From the NCBI GenBank assembly GCA_014529385.2, contig CM043971.1:86940840-87000839 (forward strand): a DNA stretch of 60,000 nucleotides, written 5' to 3'. Numbering within the stretch: position 1 is the stretch's first letter; every line of letters starts with the position of its first letter. This stretch comes from Adiantum capillus-veneris (Eukaryota > Streptophyta > Polypodiopsida > Polypodiales > Pteridaceae). The notes under the pieces were generated by a model. The model was not told the origin of the DNA and did not search any database. It worked only from the letters and a program-made list of their open reading frames with translations. The position numbers and the translations under genes were made by a program. This document shows, piece by piece, positions 44,113 to 55,349 of this stretch.

Positions 44113-44525
44113 GTATGTCCACCGCATAGAAAGCATGTCATGGACACTCCCACCGCATAGAAAGCAAGACGTGGGTTCCCACCGCATAGAAAGCAAGTCA
44201 TGGGTATCCACCGCATAGAAAGAAAGTCGTGGATTCAAGAGCCCTTAACGAGGAACTCTGCCCCCTGTGATCAGTAGGGGGGTCAGGACTGATTCAACAT
44301 TGGAAATAAAATGAACATGTCGAGCTAAAATTTTCCTAGCAAACATTCTTTCCTCTTGCAAACAGCATACCCATCAAACATTACCTTCCTACTTTAGAAC
44401 TTAATGTACAATGATTTCGATGCCGAGGTTTTCGTCAGATTTCTCCAACATGTTTGGGGATATGAGCATTCCTAACTAGCGTATGCAATGTTAATTTAAA
44501 CAACTTGAATAAAAATATGATCTAC

Positions 44526-44666
44526 CTCTTCCACTTCTTCATCGATGGCCCGTGAGATGGCCGGTATTTGTTCCCCCATGGGAGCCTTCCCCTTTCCGTT
44601 GACATTGCTCGTTCCTGCTTCGCGATCATGGGCACCACCGAAGCGCGTCCTCTTAACCGGGGCCAT
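44526..44666 (-). CDS. LTR-borne start exon of element C
   Basis: The minus-strand ATG at 44666 opens 47 codons ending IDEEVEE and GAAGAG|GTAGAT. Being in the 5' LTR it lies upstream of the C acceptors at 43332 (extra ORF) and 42731 (gag). The donor is phase 0 and both acceptors are phase 0. Splicing is inferred from sequence only. Confidence 0.6.
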
Positions 44667-45529
44667 TTCTCACTACTTTAAATAATTAGCTTGGAGAAAG
44701 AGCTAAGGTTCACAAGCATCATAACAGTCCAATGGGTAGATTAGTGACATCAATTAATCCCTCCTATATGAGAGTCTAGATTTCTTTCATAAAGCAATCA
44801 TTAAGGATGGCACATAATCCTATGGGAACCGGCTCTAAGATAATTACTTGGCTTACATGATCAAGAATAATTAGGATTTCACTATTGGAATTACCAGAGA
44901 ATTGGATTAAGTATGATTAAACTATTTCCTAGCAATTAGATGATGCAGATTTACCCTATGCATATGTGTGAGGAGAAACCAATTCTTAGAGACTTATTGA
45001 CGGATTAATTTCTCCTTAATTACGTCTTAATGCATAAGAGAAATGAATTCAATTAAGCTACAATGTTAATGAGTGATTACAATAGTGATTCTCTTCAATC
45101 TGCACAAATACTAGCTTACCGATTAATTACTATGCTATCTAGAGAGAGAAGATTCTGATAATTATGCTCTAATCATTAATCGAGAGTGAAGAATGGCTGA
45201 TAATTCAGCTATGGAATGATGATTACATAATAGAGTACGAATAAGGAGAATTTAGAGAGTAGTCATAGAGATTTTCGGCTAGGAATAGGCATAATGTACG
45301 AGAAATTTTTGGTGGTGGAGAAAGGGATTTTCAGATGGCATTAATTAAACTGTCGTTACCGTGATTAAGATCTGGTAATCTTCTCGATTTTCTAATCTAA
45401 TCGAGCTTCTTGAGATGAAAATTCGGCAGCACCTCCCTCCTAGCTTCTTCTTCAATAGGTGTGTGATTCGGTAGCACCTCCCCAATGTATGTGGGTGTGT
45501 GTGTATGCATTGTGTGTGTGTGTGATCAT

Positions 45530-45580
<51 letters not shown>

Positions 45581-46718
45581 CAGGTCTTTAAATAGGCTCC
45601 TACAGGCTGAAAATCGATCTGGGTTGGTAAATGCATCTGGGAGCTTCTCCAGTTAAGCATGGCAAGTCCAGTTCTTTGCCCACCAAGTGTCAGGTTGGCT
45701 TGGTTAGCTGGTTCTGAGACTGAGTTGCAGGCTTGGCAGCTTTCCCAAGACTCCCACAAAGAAAGAGGGCGCCCCCTAGCTGCTAAAGCCGATCTGGGGT
45801 GGCCTAGGACCTGTTCCCACACAGTCCCGGGCACCCAGTGCCTCCCCGGACAATTTTTAGGAAATTTGGTTCTAGGCTAAAAGGGGTCATACGAATCGGA
45901 TTTTGATGCCGTAAATTGCCATATGAAGCTCTAACTAAGGCGTACTGGCCCGAGTACCTACCATTTTTAGCAGCCTCCGGGGTCCGAAAAATGCATTTTT
46001 TCCAAATTCAGGGTACGGGTGCAGATTTTCGAGATGGTCGAGACTGGACGGGTCGGGTGACCAAAAACTTACTATTTTTAGAAATTTTTCACAAAAAATA
46101 TTTTAATTCACATTTTGAAGCTTTATAACATTCTAAACATCATGGCACTGACAGAATCTGGAAAACTGCTAAAAATAGTAACTTATTCCATTGTATTCAT
46201 TTCGTGGTACAAGGGTGCTCTTGTGATCGGGTCAGAGACCTTACAGGTAGCATAGTAATTAATTGGTAAGCTAGTAATTGTGTAGATTGAAGAGAATCAC
46301 TCTTTTAATCACTCATTAACAATGAAGCTTAATTAAATTCATTCTCTTATGCATTAAGATGTAATTAAGGAGGAATTAATCTGTCATTAAGACTCTAAGA
46401 ATTGGTTTTCTTCACACATATGCCTAAGGTAAATCTGCATCGTCTATTTACGAGGAAATAGTTTAATCATACTTAAGTCAATTCTCTGGTAATTCCAATA
46501 GTGAAATCCTAATTATTCTTAATCATGTAAGCCGAATTATTATCTTAGAGCAGGATTCCCATAGGATTATGTGCCATCCTTAATGATTGCTTTATGAAAG
46601 AAATCTAGATCTCTCATATAGGAGAAATTAATTGATGTCACTAATCTACCCATTGGACTGTTATGATACTTGCGAACCTTAGCTCTTTCTCCAAGCTAAT
46701 CATTTAAAGTAGTGAGAA

Positions 46719-46859
46719 ATGGCCCCGGTTAAGAGGACGCGCTTCGGTGGTGCCCACGATCGCGAGGCAGGAACGAGTAATGTCGACGGAAAGGGGAAAG
46801 CTCCTATGGAGGAACAAATACCGGCCATCTCACGGGCCATCGATGAGGAAGTGGAAGAG
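46719..46859 (+). CDS. LTR-borne start exon of element D
   Basis: ATG at 46719 opens 47 codons (MAPVKRTRFGGAHDREAG... EEVEE), then GAAGAG|GTAGATT. The frame closes about ten codons into the presumed intron, so it makes sense only as an exon or a small peptide. The phase-0 donor matches phase-0 acceptors at 48058/48059 (extra ORF, total 214 codons) and 48769/48770 (gag). Lys/Arg-rich start, acidic end; no domain recognised. Copies: 56205-56345, 44666-44526 and 36885-36745. Confidence 0.6.
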
Positions 46860-47156
46860 GTAGATTATATTTTTATTCAAGTTGTTTAAATTAACATTGC
46901 ATACGCTAGTTAGGAATGCTCATATCCCCAAACATGTTGGAGAAATCTGACGGAAACCTCGGCATTGAATTCATTGTACATTAAGTTCTAAAGTAGAAAG
47001 AAAATGATTGATGGGTATGCTGGTTGCAATTAGGAAAGAATGTCTGCTAGGGAAAATTTAGCTCGACATGTTCATTTTATTTCCAATGTTGAATCAGTCC
47101 TGACCCCCCTACTGATCACAGGGGGCAAAGTTCCTCGTTAAGAGCTCTTGAATCCA

Positions 47157-47275
47157 CGACTTGCTTTCTATGCGGTGGATACCCATGACTTGCTTTCTAT
47201 GCGGTGGGAACCCACGTCTTGCTTTCTATGCGGTGGGAGTGTCCATGACGTGCTTTCTATGCGGTGGACATACCT
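47157..47275 (+). repeat. LTR minisatellite, four units, D 5' LTR
   Basis: Four units of about 29 bp, each with TTGCTTTCTATGCGGTGG or a close variant. The D 3' LTR has three units (56640-56727). Both C LTRs have four. Confidence 0.85.
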
Positions 47276-47942
47276 AGTTGTATGGGCAGCTAGGTGACAA
47301 CGGGAGGAGTGAACTCTCGTTGGAGGGGGGATGTTGTACCACCAGAACATTGGAACTTTTATGAATAAGTTTGAGTAGAATTTTTACTAGAATTCTGTCT
47401 TGGTGTTGTTTGCAATACTGGTTGAAGGGTTGTATTAACGAACAATGTGATTCGGAATTAAACAAGGAATCTTTATGTTGAACAACCTTTGTGGTAGTAA
47501 TTAGGTCACACAAAGAAGCGTGAGTGTGGGGGTGGAAAGTGGGGGCTTGGCTCAAGTTGCCAATGCCTACGAGATGGGTGGTCCCGATTGGTCGGGAACT
47601 TTTTGTCCCCGTAGTGCTTACTTCGATATTAGTAATACTCATTGCCCCTAGAGCGGTGAAATCTCGAGAGTACGTGCCTCTGAAACATGGGGAAAAAGGC
47701 ACTCGAGGTTTCTCTCCCGTTGGAAGGTGGGTCTTAGGATCGCTACATAGGTTAAATCACGCTTCCCCTGTGAGGTGGAGCTAGATCTCCTTGCTAGTAG
47801 GCTCGAACTCAATTCACTTTGTGATGAGAGATCGTCCGCTAGATGAACCTTGACCACTTTGTTTGCTTCCGTTATAGATCTAGTGGCCACCAGGTTTACC
47901 ATCAGATCCGTTGTTGTGACGAGGGGGTGGGGACCTCACACC

Positions 47943-47960
47943 TGGTATCAGAGCTAAGCC
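47943..47960 (+). other. D primer-binding site, tRNA-iMet type
   Basis: TGGTATCAGAGCTAAGCC, two bases after the LTR end. TGGTATCAGAGC is the classic plant complement of initiator tRNA-Met. Confidence 0.92.
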
Positions 47961-48058
47961 TAGGTTAGGCTGGGAAATAAAGTCGTATTGTTTGAACATT
48001 TAAAAGGAACTGAAAGTATATAGGTATTTGATCCGAATTCCTTGCATTGGTGTTGCAG

Positions 48059-48562
48059 GAAGACCCCGTGCTCGAATATCGGAAGTTCCAAGTGTTTGAG
48101 CTTATTTATGAGCAAGCTCGAAGATCCTCAGTTTACCAGTTCAGGCGAGATGTCATGGAGATACTGTTGAAGGCTTATACGCCACACTCCACTCGCATTG
48201 ATAGAGGATGGGAACTTGATTGGACATTTCCTGGAGGGGTTTACTACATCAACGCTTGGAAGCTAGGATGCCTGGCTACCGACTTGAAGAAGATACGTTG
48301 GGGAGAAGTGTTGAGAGTAATAGAGATATTCTACTTGGTGCCTACACGATTGGACCAGACTGTTTCAGACAACTCCAATCAAACCATCAACGACTGGCTC
48401 TTGGAGAAGGTCACCAACGTGATGCCAGCAAACCGTGTCAAAACCTTTGGATTACTGAAGGCGGAACTCCGGCTTGATATCTTAGTTTATTATCCACTCA
48501 AGAATGAGTATAGAAACTATTACACGAATGAAGTAGTGCATCACGTGAATACCATCTCCTAG
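48059..48562 (+). CDS. Extra ORF between primer-binding site and gag, unknown function
   Basis: An open stretch of 167 codons follows an acceptor-like GTTGCAG|GAAGAC. It has no ATG at its beginning, so it probably needs the LTR exon at 46719-46859, which joins in phase. The sequence (EYRKFQVFELIYEQARR, GWELDWTFPGGVYYINAWK, VPTRLDQTVSDNSNQTINDW) matches no domain I know. Element C has a homologue. It is not part of standard Ty3/gypsy gag or pol. It could be a lineage-specific accessory protein or an N-terminal gag module. Confidence 0.6.
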   Translation, partial: EDPVLEYRKFQVFELIYEQARRSSVYQFRRDVMEILLKAYTPHSTRIDRGWELDWTFPGGVYYINAWKLGCLATDLKKIRWGEVLRVIEIFYLVPTRLDQTVSDNSNQTINDWLLEKVTNVMPANRVKTFGLLKAELRLDILVYYPLKNEYRNYYTNEVVHHVNTIS

Positions 48563-48769
48563 TACGCAATCCATAAATCCATGTAATAAGCTGATCATCA
48601 GTTATCCTAAACCTTGAGGGGTTTCAATTGTAATAAATTTTCATCAATAAAGTGCTTTTTGTCTCTGAATCTTTGTCTCTTGATAAAGTAGAATCTTGAA
48701 TTTTATTTAAAGTATCGTGTCTATTTTGAAATCCAAGTAATGTATCAAGAATTCGTATAATCCATGTAG

Positions 48770-49640
48770 GTACCGCCTGTTGCTCTGTACTCGGCAGCGC
48801 AAGAGAAGAAGCTCCTCCTTAAGCAAGCCCAACCTCCAATCTTTAAGGGCGAGGGGGAAAATGTGGAGAGAGATGCGGAAGTATGGATGGATGACTACTT
48901 TGAAGCTGCGGGGACCCAACCCGTAAATCAGACTATGCTTGCGATGTTCCGCTTAACTGGCGATGCCAAGATATGGTGGAAGAAACATTGCAGGGACATG
49001 GACATTAAGGGATCTTCCCAGTCCTGGGAAGACATTAAATCTACGATAATGGGGCGTTATTTACCGCCTGCCTACAGAACCTTGAGGATGAATGACTTCT
49101 TTTCACTTCGACAACAGAATTCATATGTCGAAGAATACTATGCAAAGTTTGTCACTCTTCGGAGATATGCTCCTACGATGACCTTGGAACAATAGGTGGA
49201 AAGGTTCTGCCAAGGTCTAATCGATCCCCTGAATACTCGGTTGGAAGGCGCTCTCAGGCCGACAACGCTACAGGTTGCCTTGTTAAGGGCCAAACCTCTA
49301 GCTCTCGAAGTACAAAGGGCTAATCAGAACAGGAGGAATCATTGGGCAAAGAGGGCAAGGACCACTGCTTGGGATAACAAACCAGCCAAACAAGCGTATA
49401 ACCAGCGCCCTATTGTGGCTACCACCACAACCATGGAGTTCCCCGATGTTCGATGCTATGGTTGCGGCGAGCATGGACATTACAGATCCAATTGCCCCAG
49501 GAACATTCAGGCAACCAACGCCAATGCCATACCCTTGAATACCCGTGGGCGTGGCCAAGCTAATGGAAGAGGAGGACGAGGAAGGATGAACAAAGGGCGA
49601 GGGCGTGGAGCTACCGCTAGAGTGAATGCCGCAGTGGTAC
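48770..49640 (+). pseudogene. D gag
   Basis: The frame starts after an acceptor-like CATGTAG|GTACCG with VPPVALYSAAQEKKLLLKQ and no ATG for about 40 codons. Capsid region MLAMFRLTGDAKIWWKKHC; zinc knuckle CYGCGEHGHYRSNC (49454-49495) intact; Arg/Gly-rich tail. An in-frame TAG at 49193-49195 (CAG in C) breaks it. It reads on into the protease. Confidence 0.85.
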
Positions 49641-52419
49641 AACCAATTGTGGGCGATGAATCAGTGGAGAGAGCAGCCCGACATGCTGCAATTGACAATC
49701 CAAATGGTTGCGAGCAATACGCAGTCATTCATACGCCAGGATCTCTCAGAGGTGAACAAGTTAATTTCCTTATAGATTGTGGTAGTACTCTTTCATTTCT
49801 TTTGCCGAGATGCATGAGGAAGCTTAAGCTAGATAAGTACCCAACAAGCAATCTAGTTGTAGAGTTAGCAAACGGCAAAGAAGTAGTATCTCAACATTCT
49901 ACAGGAAAAATCGATTTTGATTTAGGGGGACACCCAATTTCGAACCCTACCCTTAGGATTCTTTGATGGGATACTAGGGATGGACTGGCTAAAGCAAAAT
50001 AGGGCCCACATACATTGTGCACAAGGGAACTTTACTTTTACAGATAACTTGGGTAATGAAGCCTTAATCCAGGGGGAAAATGGGAGACCTAGGGCTACTC
50101 TAGTTAAGGCCAGCAGACTTTTGAAGGGACTAAGGAAGGGTCAGCAAATTTATGTGGTTAAACTCAACAAAGTGAACCAATCAGATACCTCACTTCGACC
50201 AAACTGGTTGAGGGAGTATGATGATGTATTCCCTGAAGACCTTACGAATCTTCCACCACATAGAGAGGTAGATCATGAGATAGAGACTATTCCTGGATGT
50301 GAACCTATCTCAAAAAGACCTTATAAGATGTCACTTCCAGAGGCCATCGAACTCAAGGAACAGCTTAGGCAACTCATTGAGCAAGGATTCATTCAACCCA
50401 GTACTTCTCCTTGGGGTGCTCCAGTTCTTTTTCAGAAGAAGAAGGATGGAACCTTAAGGCTATGCATAGACTATCGTGGACTGAAACAGGTAACTGTCAA
50501 GAACAAGTATCCAATTCCAAGGATTGACGAACTTTTGGACAGACTCCACGGCGCCAAAATATTTACGAAGATAGATCTAAGGTCAGGATATTACCAAATC
50601 AGGATCAAGGAATCAGATATTCCAAAGACAGCTTTCAATACTAGGTATGGGCACTATGAGTTCACAGTAATGTCTTTTGGTCTAACTAACGCTCCCGCAA
50701 GCTTCAATCGACTTATGCAGGATATTTTCAGACCTTACCTGGATGATTTTGTCTTGGTTTTCTTTGATGACATTCTGATCTACTCTAAGAACGAGGTAGA
50801 TCACAAAGAACATGTTCGCAAAGTACTTGATCTTCTCTGAAAACACCAACTTTACGCTAAAGAGAGCAAGTGCACTTTTTGCTCACCAAAGTTCAACTAT
50901 CTTGGATTTGTCATATCGGCTAAGGGGATTTCAGTGGACCCAGACAAGGTCAAGGACATCGTTGATTGGCCTCAACCATCCACCATCAGCAAAGTAAGAG
51001 GATTTCTTGGAATAACGGGATGGTACAGGATTTTTGTCAAGGACTATGCACGTATTGCTGCACCTTTGACAGAATTCCTAAAGAAAGGAATGAGGATCGA
51101 ATGGAAGACCGAGCACGAGTCTATCTTTGCTAAGCTATAAGAGTTCTTGGTCTCGGCTCCTATTTTGAAGCTTCCAGATTTCAGTAAGGAATTTGAAGTA
51201 GCGACAGACGCTAGCAAATTCGCTCTAGGCGGAGTTCTTACTCAAGAAGGAAGACCAGTGGCGTATACTTCGCGAAAGTTGAAAGATCATGAGAAGAATT
51301 ATCCTACTCATGATTTGGAACTTTTAGCAGTTATTCATGCGTTGAAGTTATGGAGACATTATCTTCTTGGGCGCAAGTTTCAACTGGTTACAGACCACAA
51401 GAGATTAAAATGGATTTTTACTCAACCCATTCTCAATATGCAACAACGGCGATGGATAGAGCTATTACAGGAATATGACCTTGACATAAAGTATAGAACA
51501 AGAAAGGAAAATGCAGTTGCAGATGGTCTTAGCCGAAAATCCTTTCTCGGAGCTATCTCTATTCCAAATAACCCTATCTGGGATAGAATCAAAGAAGCAT
51601 CCTTGGTAGATCCAGAGTACCAACATATAGTATCTCTAGTCCAGCAGAATAAGATGCCTGAAGCTAAAGATTACTCTCTTATGGGAGGATGTCTTTACTA
51701 CAGACATAGACTCTATCTACCCAGAGATCCAGCCTTAAAGAAGGCCATTTTGTATGAAGCACACGATAGCCCTACATCCGGACATCTAGGCTATGCTAAG
51801 ACTCTTCATGCTGTCAGGAGGAGTTATTTTTGGTCTGGAATGAAAGGGGACATACTTCGCTATGTGAGGCAATGTATTTCTTGTCAGTGGATAAAGGCCG
51901 GAAGAATCAAGTTACTAGGGCAACTTCAACCTCTTGACATACCCCAGATGAAATGGGAATGCATCAGTATGGATTTTGTTACAGGATTACCTTCTACAGG
52001 AGGGTATGATTTTGTTTTTGTGGTTGTTGATATGCTCACAAAATTGGCTCATCTAATACCCATAAAGACAACCTTTACTGCTTCAGATGTTAGTCGGGTA
52101 TTCATCAAGGAGATTTTTAGGTTACATGGTCTACCCAAGCGTATCGTCAGCAATAGAGATGCCAAGTTTACATCAAAATTTTGGACTTCTCTTTTCCAAT
52201 CTATTGGGTCACAATTAGCCTTCAGTACAGCGTATCATTCACAGACAAATGGGCAAACTGAGAGAGTTAATCAAGTCATCAAGGACATTCTCAGAGCCTA
52301 TTGTTCACAAGAGCCAAAGAAGTGGTTACAATATCTACCTTTGGTGGAGTATGCTTACAACTCTTCCGAACACAGAAGCATTGGAATGTCACCTTTCAAA
52401 GCTCTTTATGGACAGGACT
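49641..52419 (+). pseudogene. D pol, first part: protease, RT, RNase H, integrase
   Basis: Retropepsin FLIDCGSTLSFL; an 11-bp loss near 49940 relative to C shifts the frame, which resumes at GMDWLKQNR (49980). RT with [20 protein letters not shown] and [12 protein letters not shown] near 50838; RNase H with TDASKFALGG after a TAA near 51138. The integrase has the HHCC finger and D in MDFVTGLP, but the second catalytic Asp is Asn (IVSNRDAKF, codon 52152-52154; Asp in C), and E in NGQTERVNQ. The frame is then cut at GQD by the family S LTR. Confidence 0.88.
52415..52419 (+). repeat. Target duplication GGACT, left copy
   Basis: Repeated at 54028-54032. C has a single uninterrupted copy (complement of 39078-39100 region, GGACAGGACTGTTTAGC). 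Confidence 0.9.
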
Positions 52420-54027
52420 TGTAACATTTAATGGCCTAATAACTTATGAGTAGCGGAAATTAGCATGAACATAGTGGGAATTTCATTGGAATAGATTCCT
52501 AATGAGAATTACAAGAGTGCTTGGGTGGAGAGAGCAACAAAAAGCATAACACCTAGTTAGATAGCATCGACGATACTTTCAAAAGAGAGAGAAATTAAGC
52601 TATTGACAAGAGTTGAGGACCGGATTTTCATGGAGCCGGTCCCCCCTCCAAAAGGCTTTGTATTATGGTTTCTCCCATCAAGAGAGACGTTGTACAATAC
52701 AATTCTTTGTGTTACTTCAAGACAAGCTAGTGCAATGAAGATGGAAACTTCATGCACTAAGCAAAACACTTAACAAACACAACTTGAATTATCCCCGTTC
52801 TCAGACCCAAGACCTCACACACCTTCGAAGATGGTGAGAGCTAGCAGGGTATGAGAGTAGATTGAGAGGAAGAAGGAGTATCTTACGAGAAAGATGTACA
52901 TCTCCTCACATAATCACTCATATGTAGCATAGCTTAGCTTAGTAATTAGCTTAGTAGAGGAGATGAGCATGCATTGAAGCTTGGCTCTTCGTTGGATTTG
53001 CATCCACATGCCAAGAGAGTGTTGATGTAGGCTTCTATCTCACAAGCTTGGAGTAGGTGATGAGTTCTCCATTAAAGCTTGGGAAGAGATAGTCTTCTCT
53101 TTCTTCACACATGAGCTTGTGTGAGTGTGTGTGTGTGTGTGTGTGTGTTAATGCCTTGCAAAAATCATCCCCCTCTCTCTCTTGGGCGAGCCCTCTTGCT
53201 AATTGCTCTTGCTGAAGCCTCATTGGCCCTCCCCAAGTCAAGCCAATTACAATTAAGCAGCATAAGTGATAGCCTTCTAACATGTGTCCCCCTTTCCCCT
53301 TTTGTGAGAGATTTAGGTAATTAAATAATTAAACTAAACTCTCATTGGACCCCTTTGCCTCCTGGCCAATAGGAATCAGGCAAGCCATGGGGCTCCTGAA
53401 TGCTCATTGGACCCCTTGGGAGACTGCCCAATAGTCTTCTAGGAGACTTAATTCCCATTGGTTTCTTTAATTAAATGATTTTAAATTAATTAAACTAGAT
53501 TTACTCTAGCTTAATTCTCATTGGTCCACTTCAAGGGTCATCCAATAGAAATTCGGCACACCTTGTGGGCATCTGGCCTAGGGAGCTGACATGTGTCCCT
53601 CATTCCCTTTGTGTAAAGGGAGCCTGTGTGTGTGTGTGTGTGTGTGTGGATTTCTCTCTCATCCCCTACCTTTAGGGCTCGCCCCCTCCCATGTAGGGAT
53701 GTGCAAAGACTTTTAGGGCACACACAAAGCATCCAATTTTCCCTAGGGTTGACCTTTGGGCACAACCTTTGAATTTTGGAACCTTAGCATTTTGGAAGTC
53801 TTAATGGGCTGAACCTTAGGGTCTTTTTAGCCCATTGTTGCACATGGCTCTTTTGCAGATGGCCCCCCCCTTTGGATCCCTATTTTCCCTCCTTTGGATC
53901 CCTACTATGGCCGGTCTGCTAGCTTAACCAATATTCTAGCTTTTTCTCCCCTGGCCTTCCCCACATTAAATGATCAGTTTAATATGAGAAAATCATTTAG
54001 GAGAATTAGATATTGATTATTATGACA
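52420..54027 (+). repeat. Solo LTR of family S, 1,608 bp
   Basis: TGTAACATT...TTATTATGACA, bounded by GGACT duplications, with no internal repeat of its ends and no coding sequence. It is therefore a single LTR left by recombination between two LTRs. Related copies: 21351-23006 (complement) and an end fragment at 26556-26628. It contains (GT)n tracts near 53122-53148 and 53624-53647. Confidence 0.85.
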
Positions 54028-54619
54028 GGACTGTTTAGCACCACCAAACTTCTCAGATCCAACCATCAGGGTAGAAGCCTCTAGAAAGATGTTAGAGGAT
54101 ATGGAAGCTCAGACTAGAGCTATTCGCCAGGACATTCAGGCAGCTCAGGATAGACAAAAGCACTATGCAGATAAGAATCGTTCGGAAAGGACTTTCAAGG
54201 AAGGAGATAAGTTTTTTCTCCGAGTCCGACCAAAGAAAATCAATTTATCGCTAGGCAGATACAAGAAGCTAAGCCCAAGGTATTGTGGACCATTTGAGAT
54301 CGTTAAGGTTGTAAGTGACCAGGCCTACAAGCTAAAGTTACCTGCAAACTTGAAGGTTCATGATGTATTCCATGTCAACTTACTCAAACCCTATATTCCT
54401 AACCCTGATCAATTCTTGGACTTAGATCAGATAGTCATGCCAGCACAAGGAGTTCTCGAGCTCCAACCTGACTACATATTGGAAACAAGGGAAAGGAAGT
54501 TACGCAACAGAACTATCACGAAGCATCTGGTAAAGTGGAAGGATTACCCTGAAGAAGATGCAACTTGGGAGGACGAACCAACGCTCTTAAAGGATTACCC
54601 AAACACATTCTTGAGATGA
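54028..54619 (+). pseudogene. D pol, end of integrase and chromodomain
   Basis: Resumes the polyprotein interrupted at 52419. SERTFKEGDKFFLRVRPKK and RYCGPFEIVKVV form the GPY/F module; HLVKWKDYPEEDATWEDE is the chromodomain, which in chromoviruses directs integration to particular chromatin. The frame ends at the TGA at 54617-54619. Confidence 0.88.
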
Positions 54620-54639
54620 GGACATCTCAAATTTTTCAC

Positions 54640-54650
54640 GTTGGGGAGGT
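54640..54650 (+). other. D polypurine tract
   Basis: GTTGGGGAGGT directly before the TGTAAGG start of the 3' LTR. Confidence 0.8.
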
Positions 54651-55300
54651 TGTAAGGTCTCTGACCCCGATCATAAAAGCACCATTGTACCATGAAACGA
54701 ACATAATGAAAAAAGTTACTATTTTTAGCAGTTTTTCAAATTCTGTCAGTGCCATGATGTTCAGAATGTTTTAAGTCTTCGAAATGTGAGTTAAAATAAC
54801 TTTTGTAAAAAAATTCCAAAAATACCAAGTTTTTGGTCACCCGACCCGTCCAGTTCTGATCGTCTCGAAAAATTGCACCCGTACCCCGAATTTCAAAAAA
54901 ATGCATTTTCGGACCTCGAGGGCTGCTAAATATGGCAGGTACTCGGGCCGGTACGCCTTACTTAGAGCTTGCTATAGCAATTTTCGGCATCAAAATCCGA
55001 CTCGTATGACCCATTTTAGCCTAGAATCAAATTTTCTCAAAATTGCCCTGGGAGGTATCTGGGGCCTGGGACTGTGTGGGAACAGGTTCCAGCCCACTCC
55101 AGATCAGCTTTAGCAGCTAGGGGCGCCCTCTTGATTTGTGAGAGTCCTGGGAGAGTTTCCAAGCCAGCAGCTCAGTCTCAGAACCAATTAACCAAGCCAA
55201 CCTGACACTTGGTGGGCAGGGAACTGGACTTGCGATGCTTAACTGGAGAAGCTCCCAGATGCATTTAGCAACCCAGATCGATTTTCAGCTTGAGGAGGCC

Positions 55301-55308
55301 TATTTAAA
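55301..55308 (+). promoter_or_regulatory. TATA-like box of the chromovirus LTR
   Basis: TATTTAAA in GAGGCCTATTTAAAGACC, conserved at 35241-35248 and, on the complement, at 37803-37810 and 45587-45594. A CA-rich tract follows within 10-20 bases in every copy. Confidence 0.6.
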
Positions 55309-55312
55309 GACC

Positions 55313-55349
<37 letters not shown>

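Larger units (their letters stand above)
35667..46245 (-). mobile_element. Chromovirus (Ty3/gypsy) C, complete with both LTRs
   Basis: A 10,579-bp minus-strand element with LTRs at 35667-38462 (3') and 43446-46245 (5'), inserted in the 5' LTR of D. Flanks GGTGG (35662-35666) and GGTAG (46246-46250) form a 5-bp duplication with one change; the uninterrupted D 3' LTR reads CTAGGTAGCATAG at the same place (about 55742). The LTRs are nearly identical over long stretches by eye, so C is younger than D. Confidence 0.93.
43446..46245 (-). repeat. C 5' LTR, 2,800 bp
   Basis: Same ends and internal features as the C 3' LTR: TATTTAAA (complement of 45587-45594), (CA)n, 47-codon ORF (44666-44526) and four-unit minisatellite (about 44119-44233). 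Confidence 0.92.
46246..47940 (+). repeat. D 5' LTR, right part
   Basis: Continues 34979-35666 after element C. It ends GGGGACCTCACA at 47940, two bases before the primer-binding site. It contains the 47-codon start exon and a four-unit minisatellite (about 47157-47275). Confidence 0.92.

Noticed and set aside
48517-48770. A second splice joining the extra ORF to gag (donor-like CATCAC|GTGAAT near 48543)
   Set aside because: The phase would fit, but in element C the site reads GTCAAT, so the donor is not conserved. Skipping from the LTR exon directly to gag is the better reading.
53035-53765. ORFs with TH or CV repeats in the solo LTR
   Set aside because: They translate microsatellites.
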